Shown here one piece after another: positions 1 to 10,179 of a stretch of DNA of 64,000 nt; position 1 is the stretch's first letter, and each line of letters starts with the position of its first letter. The notes beneath the pieces were generated by a model. The model was given only the letters and a program-made list of their open reading frames with translations. It was not told where the DNA came from and did not search any database. The translations under genes were made by a program, and so were the position numbers. This DNA is from Chenopodium formosanum (Eukaryota > Streptophyta > Magnoliopsida > Caryophyllales > Amaranthaceae), in contig CM044862.1 of the NCBI GenBank assembly GCA_024500155.1, positions 48,060,001-48,124,000 on the forward strand, read 5' to 3'.

Positions 1-767
1 TCATCTTCAATTAATGAGCAATTTCTTATTCTCTCTCCTCTATTTTTATTTGTTTTATTGTGATTATTATTTTAGTCTTTGGTATTGCTTGTTAATCATG
101 TTTATCCTTGATTGTTTGTTAATTAATCTTGTTATTAACATGATTAGTGAGTAATTTCCCCATTAAGGGGATGGTTGTAGTGTAGTTGGACCTTGAGCAT
201 GTTCTAGGGTTTAGAATTGATTTATTTGTGATTAAAGTATTTATATGCTTGATATTCTTTAATCTTCTTGCAAGTGCACATTGTTGGTTGATTAAAGGTG
301 AATCTTTGCTAACAAGAAACGGAAGTTGACTTAGTTAAGGTTCATTACTATCGATTGTTATTTAATAGTACCTCCTAGTATATGGTTCTAATGTGGAAAC
401 ATAGAGGCTATGTAAGGAGAAGCCAATTGACCCCGAAAGGCGGCTAGATTGGATCCTTTATTTCGATATTCGAGCATGTTTAGTTCATAATTAATTCAAT
501 TTCAATGCCTTTGTTTATGTTCAAGTGAATGCTATACCTAAACCATTTCCCTTAATGTTTTATTTCTTGTTTTAGCATTTTTAGACTTTAGTTTATTTAT
601 CTCCTATTCTGGACTAGCTTAATTGTCGATAACATTTGGTGGTGTTTAATCGTTCTCTGTGGTTCGACCCCTATGCTTGCCTTATACTCGTATTAGGTTT
701 GTTTAGGTTGTATAAATTGTATTTGATCTAGGGATAGACAATTGACGACGCGTTTATTCCCTTGTTA
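1..767 (+). repeat. 3' part of a D-family LTR
   Basis: This stretch is nearly identical to the last ~770 bases of both LTRs of D2 (about 18955-19721 and 25392-26167). It ends TGTTA where D2 ends TGTCA, so the terminal CA looks mutated. It runs off the left edge, so it may be a solo LTR or the right LTR of an element outside the window. No target duplication could be tested. Confidence 0.85.
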
Positions 768-1034
768 GTAATTGAGATGAAAAAACTGGAAATTCATGAC
801 GATCTATGTTAATTTCATTCATCTTTGAAAACTGACAATTCATAAACTGGAAAATTAAAGGGAAGGAATAAATCTAAATCTTTAGCTAATTTGTAAATGT
901 AATTTGTAATTTAAACATGATTCAAACTCATTTTTAACAGTAAATTTCGTAATTAATTACACTAATCATAAGTTAAACCCTAAAACAAATTTAATTTACA
1001 CGATAATTAAATGTTAATAAAAAAAACACATACC
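768..1034. repeat. Flank copy F1, duplicated at 29588-29848
   Basis: From 771 on, this AT-rich sequence matches 29588-29848 with scattered substitutions. Both copies end ATACC directly before a B-family LTR. It is probably CACTA-interior DNA duplicated together with the LTR. No gene is visible. Confidence 0.8.
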
Positions 1035-1564
1035 TGTAGACAACTAAAAATGTCTCCCCAAAACCAAACCCGATGATGAACACCTTTCACCGCCATTATT
1101 GGTTAGGTTGAGTATTTAATATTTGGAGTGCCTAAATCCATGTTCTATCCAATATATTTCATGAACCAATCCAATTTCTGGCTCATTTCCCTAAACCATA
1201 ACCTATTTTTCACTTTTCGTGTCCACATTACAAAACCGAGCGTAACTGATGTTACGAATATTTTTATTTTGATCCAATTATTATTTGATTGGATAGGCCT
1301 TTTAATAAGCTTTCCAATCTTATATCATAATCCCAATTTCGAGCTATAACGAAAAAGATATGAGCAAAACACTAAACTCGGCCCAAAACCAACACCCTTC
1401 CACTAAAACGGCCATATCTTAAAATCTACAAATTATTTTTACTTTATTCTAATTGGGATAGAAATTAGACTTGATAATCTTTCCAATGATATATTATATG
1501 TCTTATTCTAAGTTACGGATCAAAAGTTATGATGATTTTTAAAATGGATAAAAAAACTTGAATC

Positions 1565-1772
1565 ACCGCGCACAGTGGAAAAGCACTGTGTCACTGTACA
1601 TCGTGTCACGGTATTGTACATCGTGTCACAGTGTTATTTTTGAAGCTTTTTTTAGTCAAATTCCACCGTGGCACGGTACATGTTGCCGTGACACAGTACC
1701 TGCTGCCGTGACACTGTATTTCTCACCGTGAATACGTGTCACGGTGATTTTTCCGTGTAATTTCCGTATTTT
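1565..1772. repeat. Palindromic CCGTGNCACGG array in B1 (left part)
   Basis: Degenerate copies of CCGTGTCACGG or CCGTGACACGG are spread through this stretch of B1. The array resumes at 4297 after the D' insertion and corresponds to 30378-30850 in B2. It lies upstream of the TATA box, in the region expected to be U3. Confidence 0.75.
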
Positions 1773-2724
1773 CCCATACCGTGACATGATCGAGGTTCAG
1801 ATAGTGTCGTTAGTCTACTAACCCTAATCAAATTAACAATTTATAAAACCTAAACTACCCTAATATGAGTATAGGGGTAAGTAAAGGGTCGAACCCAAAA
1901 GGACTAAGTGTATCAATCTATGCTAATTAGACTACTAGGAAAGCTTGTGAGGTAAAGAAAGGTTCAACTAACACTACTAAGAGCAAATAACTAAAACTAG
2001 GGAAAGTGGAATCCAATTACATCAATGCATTCAACAACATCAAACAATTAGATGAAAATGACCTCAATTAGGACGATTAACACATTTAACTCACTCTCGC
2101 GCAATCAAACATGTTAATAATCCTACTAAACTAATTCACTCTCGTGCAACTAGCCTAGCAAAGGTATGGAGGAATTTAGGGCTCTCAAACAACTCACTTT
2201 CGCACAATTGATTGAAAACACAATTAAAAGCATAGAATCAATTAGCTAGAAAGATTCTAATCCATAAAAGAATCATCCATACACAATAATCAAGAAACAA
2301 TTTCATACTAACCACAATCAATCATTAAATTAATTAACATAACCTTCATCCATTTCCCTAGAACAAAACCTAAACTAACATGGTGAACAAAAACAAGGAA
2401 AACAAGGTAAAATAATAATAAAAGCAAGAATCAACAACTAAACTAATTAATCTACTCAAATAAACAAATAAATAAGCAAAAACAATAATAAATTAAAGCA
2501 ATAAAGGTGAGAGAAAGTTAGGAAAACTCATTGAATTTATGAGAGGAAAAATCCACAAATTTGCTTCTTCAAAATCCCAAAAACTCCATGAAAAATCCAA
2601 TCTTTCTCTCTCTAAACTACTCCTAACCCTAAGAGAGAGAAAATAAAGGCTAAACTAATCTAATCTAATCTAGGGTAAAATTAATTGTTAAGTGAAAGTT
2701 ATGAGAGAATAACCCCAAAAGGGT

Positions 2725-2735
2725 ATTTATAATAC
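2725..2735 (-). promoter_or_regulatory. Probable TATA box of LTR D'
   Basis: A TATTTATA-type motif (plus-strand GGGTATTTATAATAC), read on the minus strand, lies in the same relative place as the TATAAATA box of D2. It is downstream of the GC-rich array at 3105-3225 in LTR orientation. Confidence 0.45.
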
Positions 2736-3104
2736 AAGGCTCAATAAAATAAAGTAAAAGAGAAAACTAAAAAGAAATAAAAACTAAACTAAAATAATTA
2801 AAATAACTAAACTTAAAAACCAAAAATAAAACTAAACTAAAAATAAAATAAAATAAAAGAAAATGAAAAGAAAAAGGAAAACAAAACAAAACCCAACAAA
2901 TTCCCCCAAAACCGTACAAACAAATCAGCTTCCCCATTTCTTTCCCCTTTTCGAATTCATGGCTGCTCTGTTCATCCAACATCACGCATCATCATCAGCG
3001 ATTATCACTCAATCACCACCGCTCATCAACCACAATCATCTAGCATCTCCAAATCGTGGCTGTCCAATTCTCATTAAAAATCACGTGAAAAGCTCGTGAT
3101 TGAC

Positions 3105-3225
3105 CCACAAATGCGCGCCCGCGAAGACATCGCGAAGAGGTCGCGCAAATGCTACTACCTCGACTCTGTTTTGAACTCTAATTGCGTGCGCTTTCTGACA
3201 GGGTTGCGCGGCCGCGAGTTACAGC
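3105..3225 (-). repeat. GC-rich TCGCGA/GCGCGC palindrome cluster in D'
   Basis: Several short self-complementary CpG-rich motifs (GCGCGC, TCGCGA, CGCGGCCGCG) occur in otherwise AT-rich DNA. The cluster is at the position equivalent to the TTCGACCGAA array of D2. Confidence 0.6.
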
Positions 3226-3474
3226 TCTATGAGTTTGGGTGTTGAGCGAAATGCGGCTGTAATTGGTGAGTAATTGGGTTGGATATTTGGGTGGTTAATT
3301 GTGGGTGAAGGGCTGGTGGTTTAATTGGTGTTGCGGGGGTCGAATTGATGGGCGGTTGTTGATGGTGGTTTTGGCGGTGGCTGGTGCAAATTTAGGAGTG
3401 ATATCGGTGCGATTGGAGGCGATTTGGTGATGTTGGGTGGTTTCGGTGTGATGGCTGGTGTTGGTGGTTGCGAT

Positions 3475-3574
3475 GGATGCGGGGGAAGGTGATTGTGGTG
3501 GTTGTAATTGCGATTGGTTGCGTTGGATGCGGGGGAAGGTGATTGTGGTGGTTGTAATTGCGATTGGTTGCGTT
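3475..3574. repeat. Two tandem 50-bp repeats
   Basis: Two adjacent 50-bp copies, each beginning GGATGCGGGGGAAGG, lie in the G-rich part of LTR D'. The reverse complement resembles the C/A-rich tract of the D2 LTR. Confidence 0.85.
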
Positions 3575-3899
3575 GTTGGTGTTATTGTGGGGTTGCTTGC
3601 GTGAGTGATTGTGAGGAGTTGGTGGTGATGTGGGGTGGTAAGTGGTGAGCTGCGAATTGTTGTTGTTGGGGTTCTGAGGTTGTGTTGAGAAGGCAGGGAA
3701 CAGGGGAAGTGATGTTGTGTGTGTTGTTTGGGGTGGTGTAGGATAGGAGATGGGTGTGGTGTAGGTTAAGAGGTGGGCAGTAGGTTGGCTTGTGCATTAT
3801 GCCTCGAACCTTGACCTCCGAACACAAATTTAACTTTGAAACCCGATCGCCCACGGACCCGAAAACACCTACAACCAAAAACAACACGAGGGTGAAATG

Positions 3900-4250
3900 G
3901 AAAATAAAATAAAATAAAGTAAAATAAAATAAGATAAATAAAGTAAAATAAAATAAAATAAAATGCTAAAACTAAAGAAATAATAAAATAAAATGAAATA
4001 AAATAAAATAAAATAAAATACGAAACTAAAATAAATAAGAAAACGAGATAAAAAGAGAAATTATTAAAAATAAAAACTAACGACTTAAACTTCAAACATT
4101 AAAAGAAAGAAAGAAAAAATAAAACACGAAAATAAACTAGAAACTATAGAAAATTACAAAAATACTCAAAATAAAGAATAAAAGACAAGAATAATAAAAT
4201 AATAGAAATAAAGGATATAAAAGGTGAAATTATTGGAAAATAAGCCGGAA
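3900..4250. repeat. AAAAT-type simple-sequence tract in D'
   Basis: This is a run of AAAAT/AAAATA-like repeats, the complement of the TTTTATTTTATT tract near the start of the D2 LTRs. Apparent open frames here are low-complexity artefacts. Confidence 0.8.
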
Positions 4251-5402
4251 TACGACTCAATAAACACCCTAAAAGTGACATAAAAGTCACTTATCATGAC
4301 ACGATGTGCTATACTGTTCCACGGTGGACACTGCCGTGTCACGGTACGTGTGTCGTGTCACGGAATTTTCTCGTGTCTTTTCCTCGTAAACCCTTCACGC
4401 GTTTTCACTTCCCGTAGGTCAAATATTTCCCGTGTAACTCCAGTTGTCCACCGCGTCACGGGATTTTCCCCCGTCTGACGATGCCTGATACCGTGTCACG
4501 GTGTTTTCTGTCGTGTCGCGGTGTTAATTTTTAGGGTTTTTATCTTTTTAGAGTTCCACGTGTTCCCTCTACTCAATTTCCTTACAAATAAGACCCTCAT
4601 CTCTACAGTTCGGGGCATCAAATCATTCTCTCTTTCTCTCTTTTACATTAAAATTATTCTCTTCTTTTTCTCTCATATTCTAAGCTTTAAACCTATATTC
4701 CTAATTACATCATTCTTCCCTTAAACACTCCAAGGAGTCCATACAACACCCGAGGTTCCGTCCTTAAACCAAAACGTGAAAGGTACAAATAACTGAGGGT
4801 TTGGACCAAACTAACTCTAATTTTTTATTTAATTTAATTTCTATTTGCTTTATATTTTTTATTGAAGTTACTAACAGTTTATTCATGATGTAGCAATTTA
4901 AAGGAACGCGAGGAATGTGAGTAATTAATTACTCTTATTTTATTTTCTTTTTGCTAGTATCATGATTAGGTTATTTTATATTTGATTTGACTAACGCTAT
5001 TATTGTTGGATTGCTTCCAATATTGATGTTTATTCTATTTGATCACCATATTGCATGTTTAAAGGGAATATGTAATTGAATATCACGCTTAATAAGATAA
5101 TTTGGACAACCGATTTAGGTTCCCTTTTAATCTTGTTATTTAATGAAGTGATCACAAATATTTTAGAATTATATGTTGAATTAATATTCAACCAATTTAG
5201 CATAATAATAGTTTGGAGCAAATTGAATCTTTGTTTGCATGCCTTTGAAATCGCAGGAATTACTTTTCACTATAAGAATCGAGTAGAGGCCAATACGGGC
5301 AAATGTGACTCCATGACTCACTTCGTACCATCATCCCCGATCCTCCTTTCGTGGTTCCGAACCATATGGAGTTAGTAATCTCATGGATTATGAATTAAGT
5401 GT

Positions 5403-6030
5403 TGTTTCGGGAGTTTTTTGGATTTCCTGGGATACTGGTCACGTTCTTCTGGCCACGAGACGGTCCAACCTGCAAAACAACGAATATTACGATCAACGGA
5501 ATATTCGCCTCCGACGATCAAGTCAGTGATCAGAACGGAAAAGGCTAGAGAGAGAAAGTAGAGAGAAGTTGGAGCTATTTAATGCTCTGTTGTTTGTAAA
5601 TGTCTTAATCCACCCCTCCCATCATAAATGATTGGGGTATTTATAGGGGTGGGACTCGCGCCCCTTTCTAAGGTTTGTACCTTAGATTTGCGTGGCGTGA
5701 TTGGCTGCGCAATCAGTGAGTGCCACGTGCTACTCTGGGGGCGCCGTTTTGCGGCTTTCATTGATATCTTTCGGGATTTGGGCCCTGACGTTGTTAGGGC
5801 TTTCTGGCGTGCTGATTAAAGAGGGAACACATGCCCTAAACACGTGGTATCTTTTCATGACGACACGTGTCACCCTCTGATTGGGCCACGTGTCGCTATG
5901 AGAGTAGCCTGAGACCTTAAGGGCTCTGAATTGCATGGCATCTTCCCGTGGTGACACGTGTCACCCTATAAATGGGCCACGTGTCACTATGGGATTGGTC
6001 CACGTATACGAGGTATTTTTACCCTCAACA
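5403..6030 (-). repeat. 3' LTR of element A (628 bp)
   Basis: It begins TGTTTCGGG and ends CCCTCAACA on the plus strand. It matches the split right LTR (626 bp in two parts) almost throughout. A TATTTATAGGGG motif near 5638-5650 gives a minus-strand TATA box. Confidence 0.92.
5855..5990. promoter_or_regulatory. G-box (CACGTG) cluster in the LTR of A
   Basis: GACACGTGTC occurs near 5862 and 5954, and GGCCACGTGTC near 5885 and 5976. All contain the core CACGTG bound by plant bZIP and bHLH factors. They lie upstream of the minus-strand TATA box, where U3 enhancers would be. The right LTR and element H carry the same cluster. Confidence 0.6.
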
Positions 6031-6043
6031 TTTGCCCCTCATA
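6031..6043 (-). other. Polypurine tract of element A
   Basis: On the minus strand TATGAGGGGCAAA directly precedes the 3' LTR start TGTTGAGGG. The same GAGGGGCAAA motif precedes the 3' LTRs of E1, E2 and H. It primes plus-strand DNA synthesis. Confidence 0.85.
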
Positions 6044-6418
6044 GGGGGTGGCTCGAACGCTTACAGGCCGACTCCTCTGACCTCAAATAGCCTTGGTGCG
6101 TACAAGTGTATTAGGGTTTTGTCAGTTTTCCGTCCGCCTAACAATTTTTAGAGTGAACGCCTATCTATACAAATGACGCGGACGAAGGTAGGTCGTCTCG
6201 CTTTTGGGAGATGCGACCGTCTTGCCATTGCGGAGGGAGCTTTAGCTCTGCCAACTTTCCTTTGGACGCGCCGTTTATTAGGTCACCTTCTTTTCCGCCT
6301 AATTTAACGGAGTTGCTCCTTGTCCCTCCAAATTCTAGGTCTCATTTTCAAATTATAACCGTTCAGCTTTGTTAGGCGGGAAAGATGAATTTACTGTCTT
6401 AACCCCATAAATTTTGCC

Positions 6419-6426
6419 TATATATA
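6419..6426 (+). promoter_or_regulatory. TATA box of the antisense gene in A
   Basis: TATATATA lies just upstream of the leader exon of the plus-strand gene. Equivalent boxes are seen in H (61601-61608, minus), G (36043-36050, plus), E1 (32921-32930, minus) and E2 (57033-57044, minus). The opposite-strand gene therefore probably has its own internal promoter. Confidence 0.6.
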
Positions 6427-6454
6427 CAAGGGGTTTGACTTCATTTTTGCACTT

Positions 6455-6834
6455 TGGAACTTTACATTTTCTAGAGACAAGTCATAGCTTCTAGAGAGAG
6501 AAAGTGAATTTTTCTTTGAATCTTCGAGAGCTCCGCCGTGCGTTTGAGTTTTCTGGGCACTTTTGTTGAGTTTCCCGATCAACCTTCAAGGCTTCCAAGT
6601 TTTCAACACATACAGAGGTAGGCCGCCTGTTTTCTTTTCCTTGCATTTTTATTTCTTAGTTCATTTAAAATCTGGCTCAACACTCGGCTTCGTCCGTTTC
6701 CCCTCATGAGGCCGGCCGTTTGCCTGGGACTGAGGAGTCTAGAGTGGACGGAGACGAGTTGTCTCCTTCATGGAGTGGGTCCATTTCTAGTGCGTACCAA
6801 CTCACATCCACCCATTCTTCTCTGTCCCTGCAGT
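6455..6834 (+). other. Leader exon and first intron of the antisense gene in A
   Basis: An untranslated leader ends at a donor (ACAGAG/GTAGGC, intron from 6618), and the acceptor TCCCTGCAG ends at 6834, six bases before an ATG. Donor and acceptor are kept in H, and similar ones occur in G and E1. The leader start is a guess from the TATA box. Confidence 0.55.
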
Positions 6835-6839
6835 CGAAC

Positions 6840-7196
6840 ATGGCACGGACGATGCAAACGTACGATCGTCATGCGGCCAGAAATCCAGATGGAAGTCTGG
6901 TGAACCCTAGGCCTTCTTATGACCCAAATAATGCTAACTTAGAGACCCCTTCTACCACTCCTACAACCGCTTCCACGGGCACTCACTGCTCGGCCGTGGA
7001 AGTAACTTCCTCGTTCGAGGAGCGCCAAAGAACCCAAGGCGCTTCTACTACGGGGGGAACGTCCGGGCGAACTCCGGGGTTGAGGTTCCCCCAATATGCC
7101 AACTCGGTCATGGATGGGGCCGAGTTGCTACTCTGTGAAGGACCTCCTTTTTCTTCTCGGGCAGACGCTGATACGTCCGTCCCTACCCCCTCATAA
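6840..7196 (+). CDS. Antisense gene of A, N-terminal region
   Basis: The frame begins ATG six bases after a TCCCTGCAG acceptor; the protein starts MARTMQTYDRHA, matching the same site in H (MARTMQTHDRHA). It is rich in Ser, Thr, Pro and Asn with no recognised domain and looks disordered. In A the frame stops at 7196. Comparison with H around 7250 indicates a lost C within AATGAACCGTCCG, so reading continues in another frame toward the PF04195-like part. I infer that this was originally one coding region with the stretch ending at 8230. Exact exon limits between 7196 and 7409 are not settled. Confidence 0.5.
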   Translation: MARTMQTYDRHAARNPDGSLVNPRPSYDPNNANLETPSTTPTTASTGTHCSAVEVTSSFEERQRTQGASTTGGTSGRTPGLRFPQYANSVMDGAELLLCEGPPFSSRADADTSVPTPS

Positions 7197-7408
7197 CTCT
7201 TTCTCCGATATAGCAGGTCGGACAGACCAAGAACGGGGGTTTCAATTAATGAACGTCCGACCTACCCACTCGCAGAGCACCTCCTACTGGGAGTCAGGCG
7301 GCCGGTGCCAAAGATAAAGGCAAAAGGCCACTTGAAGACATTATCTCTCCCCGAGGCGGCCATAATTCTAGGAGCCGCAGCTCGGCGGAGGCAGCCGATC
7401 TGGACAGA

Positions 7409-8230
7409 GTGCTGTCTTCCGAGTTTGGGAGCGCTCCTCAGCGAGAGGAGGATGAAGTTGAGAATGCGGCCGCGGGTGGAGCGGCGGCCGCAGAGGGCGA
7501 AGAGGCGGCCGAGGAGGATGTTGTCAATATAGACAACTTCAAGGATCCGTACGCCTGCACAGTGGGTAGCACAGCCTTGGGCTACCTAAACTACAAATTT
7601 GAGGATTACAAGGCATTCCTCCACCTTGGGGAGGGATTCGAGATTCAGCCCCTACGGAAGTCCCGTGCCGTGGCCGCTTGGGAAGAAGAGAGGTCGCGCC
7701 AAAGATCCTTTAGAGTCTACAGAGCGGCCTTAGACGTCGAACTGCGCTTCCCCCTCCATCCTTTCGTCCGCACAATCTTGGACGAGTATGACATAGCCCT
7801 CTTCCAGCTGATGCCAAACAACTGGTTGAACATTTTTGGGTACTTGGTGACGTGCATCTGGAAAGGCTTCAAGCCAGACGTTGCAGTTTTCTGTGAGATG
7901 CACTCACTGACTAAGCTACACGCGGACACGGACGGCTGGTTCATCTTGAGCTCCACTAGAGACTACTTGATGGTGGTGGACCGCGTCTCTAAATGGCGTG
8001 ACTGGAAGCACCGATTCTACCGCATCAAAACCAAAGATGTTGAATTTAACTTGCAGATGAATCGGTTCAATGCTAAGCCAATTCAGCTTGGACGCGGGGA
8101 TCTTAAACCTGATAAGCCAACCGTCCACCCCAGCCAGGAGCACCAGCTTGAATATTTCAAAGTCAAGCGGGTGCAAAGGAACGGCAAAACTGAGCGCGTT
8201 ATAAGTAACTGGGTCCCTTTATCCAGCTAG
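7409..8230 (+). CDS. Antisense gene of A, Transposase_28 (PF04195)-like protein
   Basis: This 273-residue frame has an acidic, Ala/Glu-rich start (to about residue 40) and then a globular region with FPLHPFVRTILDEYDIALFQ, LMPNNWLNIFGYLV and DGWFILSS. That pattern matches, from memory, the plant 'putative gypsy type transposon' family PF04195, whose biochemical role is unknown. The stop is at the same place in G (37561). The true start is probably upstream, since the frame stays open to about 7255 and matches H there. It lies between the LTR and pol on the strand opposite gag-pol. Despite the family name, no transposase catalytic motif is evident. Confidence 0.65.
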   Translation: MLSSEFGSAPQREEDEVENAAAGGAAAAEGEEAAEEDVVNIDNFKDPYACTVGSTALGYLNYKFEDYKAFLHLGEGFEIQPLRKSRAVAAWEEERSRQRSFRVYRAALDVELRFPLHPFVRTILDEYDIALFQLMPNNWLNIFGYLVTCIWKGFKPDVAVFCEMHSLTKLHADTDGWFILSSTRDYLMVVDRVSKWRDWKHRFYRIKTKDVEFNLQMNRFNAKPIQLGRGDLKPDKPTVHPSQEHQLEYFKVKRVQRNGKTERVISNWVPLSS

Positions 8231-8418
8231 CTGCGGGATCCCACATTTATGTCCGCCTACGGCCTGTACCAGAACCTGCCCCAAGGTGGACGCATGGACA
8301 TATATTCTTACACGTACGTAGGTTATTTGATTTTGAAGAAATTTCTAACATTTTTTGCTTCTCTTTTTCAGCTAAAGCGTACGAGATGCTTGACCCAGAG
8401 TAGAAAGGGGAGGTCAAT

Positions 8419-10179
8419 ATGGCAGAGATTGACTTGGCTCGATACAAGGCTCGCCAAAAGCTGTACGAGCAATCTAAAGGAGTAAGTACACTCATCTTGA
8501 TTTCTTCTTTTCGTCCGTGTATGCATTACGGAAGAGATCTTCTTCCTAACTTGGCACGGCCTATCGATTATATTATATTGCTCTCTTTTTTACTAACTTT
8601 TGCCTCTACAGCTGCCACACCAACCCCTAGGTCCAAACGGAAGCAGTTGTCCCCTGCATCCAAGACGGACAAGGACGGGAAGGCGTCCAAACAAAGGAAG
8701 ACAGTCGCGTCCAAGACCACTTCTACTTCTGCGGCCAAGACGACGTCGCGGACTGCCTCTAAGCAGTCCAAAGGAGAACAACCCCGGCTAAGCGATAGCG
8801 GGGCCTCCAAGTCCATAGATCCGGCTGTCATGCCGGGTCATGTTAGGTCCGAGAAATCGGACGATAGGGGTAAGTCGACCACGGTAAAACCGACCGGGCC
8901 AGAATTGACTCCGCCCGTTCAAAGAGTCAATGAATCTGATTGGCTTGAAACCACTCAGTCGGCCGGCGACCAGTCTGGACGGATGGGGGAAGATAGTGAC
9001 GAGCCTGCGCCACCCCCGCCATTCACTTTCAACCTTCCTACCCCTCCAAGCTTCTCTGACGGTTAGTCCGATTAATTTTGAATTTGCTACTTCGTTTCTT
9101 CTCTTTCTTTTTTTTTACTGAGCTTAAATTAATATCTTTGCATCCGCATACAGATATTGCAGAGGAGCTACAAATGAAGCTGCCCAGCCAGTCCCTTACT
9201 GGGGCGGACAGGAAGGCCATGCGAGAAGCCATGGCCCGGGCCGTCCCTGCTGAGCAGCGAGATAAGCTGCGGGGAATACATGAGGGCTTCCTCGGCCCCA
9301 TGATCAACTGCAGCGCTGAGGTAACTTCTACTCTCAAATACACTTAGTCAATTTTTCACTCTTACTTTGCTAACACATTTACCTTGTACGCAGCTCTTCC
9401 TGCGGCTGAATGCCTTCCTAGAATGGAAGGACAAGAAGAATGAGAGACTGAAGCATGCCTGGGCCCATATCCAGAAGACCCAGGATGCCATCACTGGGGA
9501 GACGGCCGTCCAGCGCCGGTATTTTGAGACCCAAATCACTGCTCTGTCCGACAAAGTGGCGCGGCAGACTGAAGATTTGGTAAGGCTAGGCCAGGCCCTA
9601 GAGCAAGAGTCCGTGGCCCGAGAGGCCATGAGACAGGAGAGGGATCAGGCCCTGCTGGATGGCCAGCGCAGGAGGGAAGGGTTCGAGGCCTCCGAGAAGC
9701 TTCGAAGTGATGTGGCCTTGGCCCAAAAACACTTGAAGGAGGCCTTGGACGAGGCGGACGCTCTGAGAGCCGAGGTGGAAAGTTTAAAGAAGTCCGTTAA
9801 GGACTTAACTCTCCAATTGCAAACACCTCAGGCCCCTAGTGCGGATGAGGTAGTCCGCATTGAGCAGAACGCTGAGGACAGGCTGAAGAGCCACTTCTTT
9901 GAGGCTTTTGAGCTTATGGTGGACGAGGGCGAGGCGGCCTTTTATCAGGAACGCTACACCAAGCGTCTTAACTTTGTCTGCCTCAGAGAAGAGGCTAAGA
10001 AGGTTGGGCAGCCTTCACCTGAGCTAGACGTCACGCCAACTACCTCAGAAGAGGAGGAAAACGAAGAAGTGGCAGCCAGCAAAGATGGTGAGGCTGAGAG
10101 CAAGGAGACGCCTGCTGATGACGCGTCCCTTGCCGCCATTCAAGAGCCCGGCCCAGGCCAGACTCCATCCGCCCCGTGA
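8419..10179 (+). CDS. Antisense gene of A, spliced coiled-coil protein
   Basis: This appears to be a multi-exon coding region. A short exon starts ATG at 8419 and has a GTAAGT donor at 8482. The next exon runs from about 8612 to 9061 (basic Ser/Thr/Lys-rich, then acidic/Pro-rich). Exons 9154-9320 and 9394-10179 follow, joined in consistent phase (9061 phase 1, 9320 phase 0) by introns with good GT/AG ends. The last exon is a long heptad-like coiled coil (about 9450-9830), then a Glu-rich acidic tail. Joining 8481 to 8612 would give the wrong phase, but the 8419 frame is open through that intron, so it may be retained or the site altered. H, G and E2 carry homologous parts. Function is unknown. 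Confidence 0.55.

Larger units (their letters stand above)
1778..4296 (-). mobile_element. Solo LTR D' (D-related subfamily), reverse orientation
   Basis: Read on the minus strand it starts TGATAAGTGACTTTTATGTC, clearly related to the D2 LTR start TGATGAGTGACATTTATGTC, and ends in CA. It is flanked by TGACA at 1773-1777 and 4297-4301. The unbroken site survives in B2 near 30620. Shared landmarks with D2 include a sequence like GGTTCGACCC near the 3' end, a long A/T-rich simple-sequence tract and a G/C-rich middle. It contains no gag or pol. Confidence 0.88.

Noticed and set aside
3582..4095. Two minus-strand frames in LTR D'
   Set aside because: They lie in G-rich and AAAAT-type simple sequence inside a solo LTR.
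5076..5375. A 99-residue frame repeated at 31420-31719
   Set aside because: It recurs only because both are copies of LTR B; no start context, domain or conservation beyond the repeat.
6706..6903. Frame starting in the intron upstream of the antisense gene's ATG
   Set aside because: It overlaps the conserved acceptor and has no counterpart frame in H.
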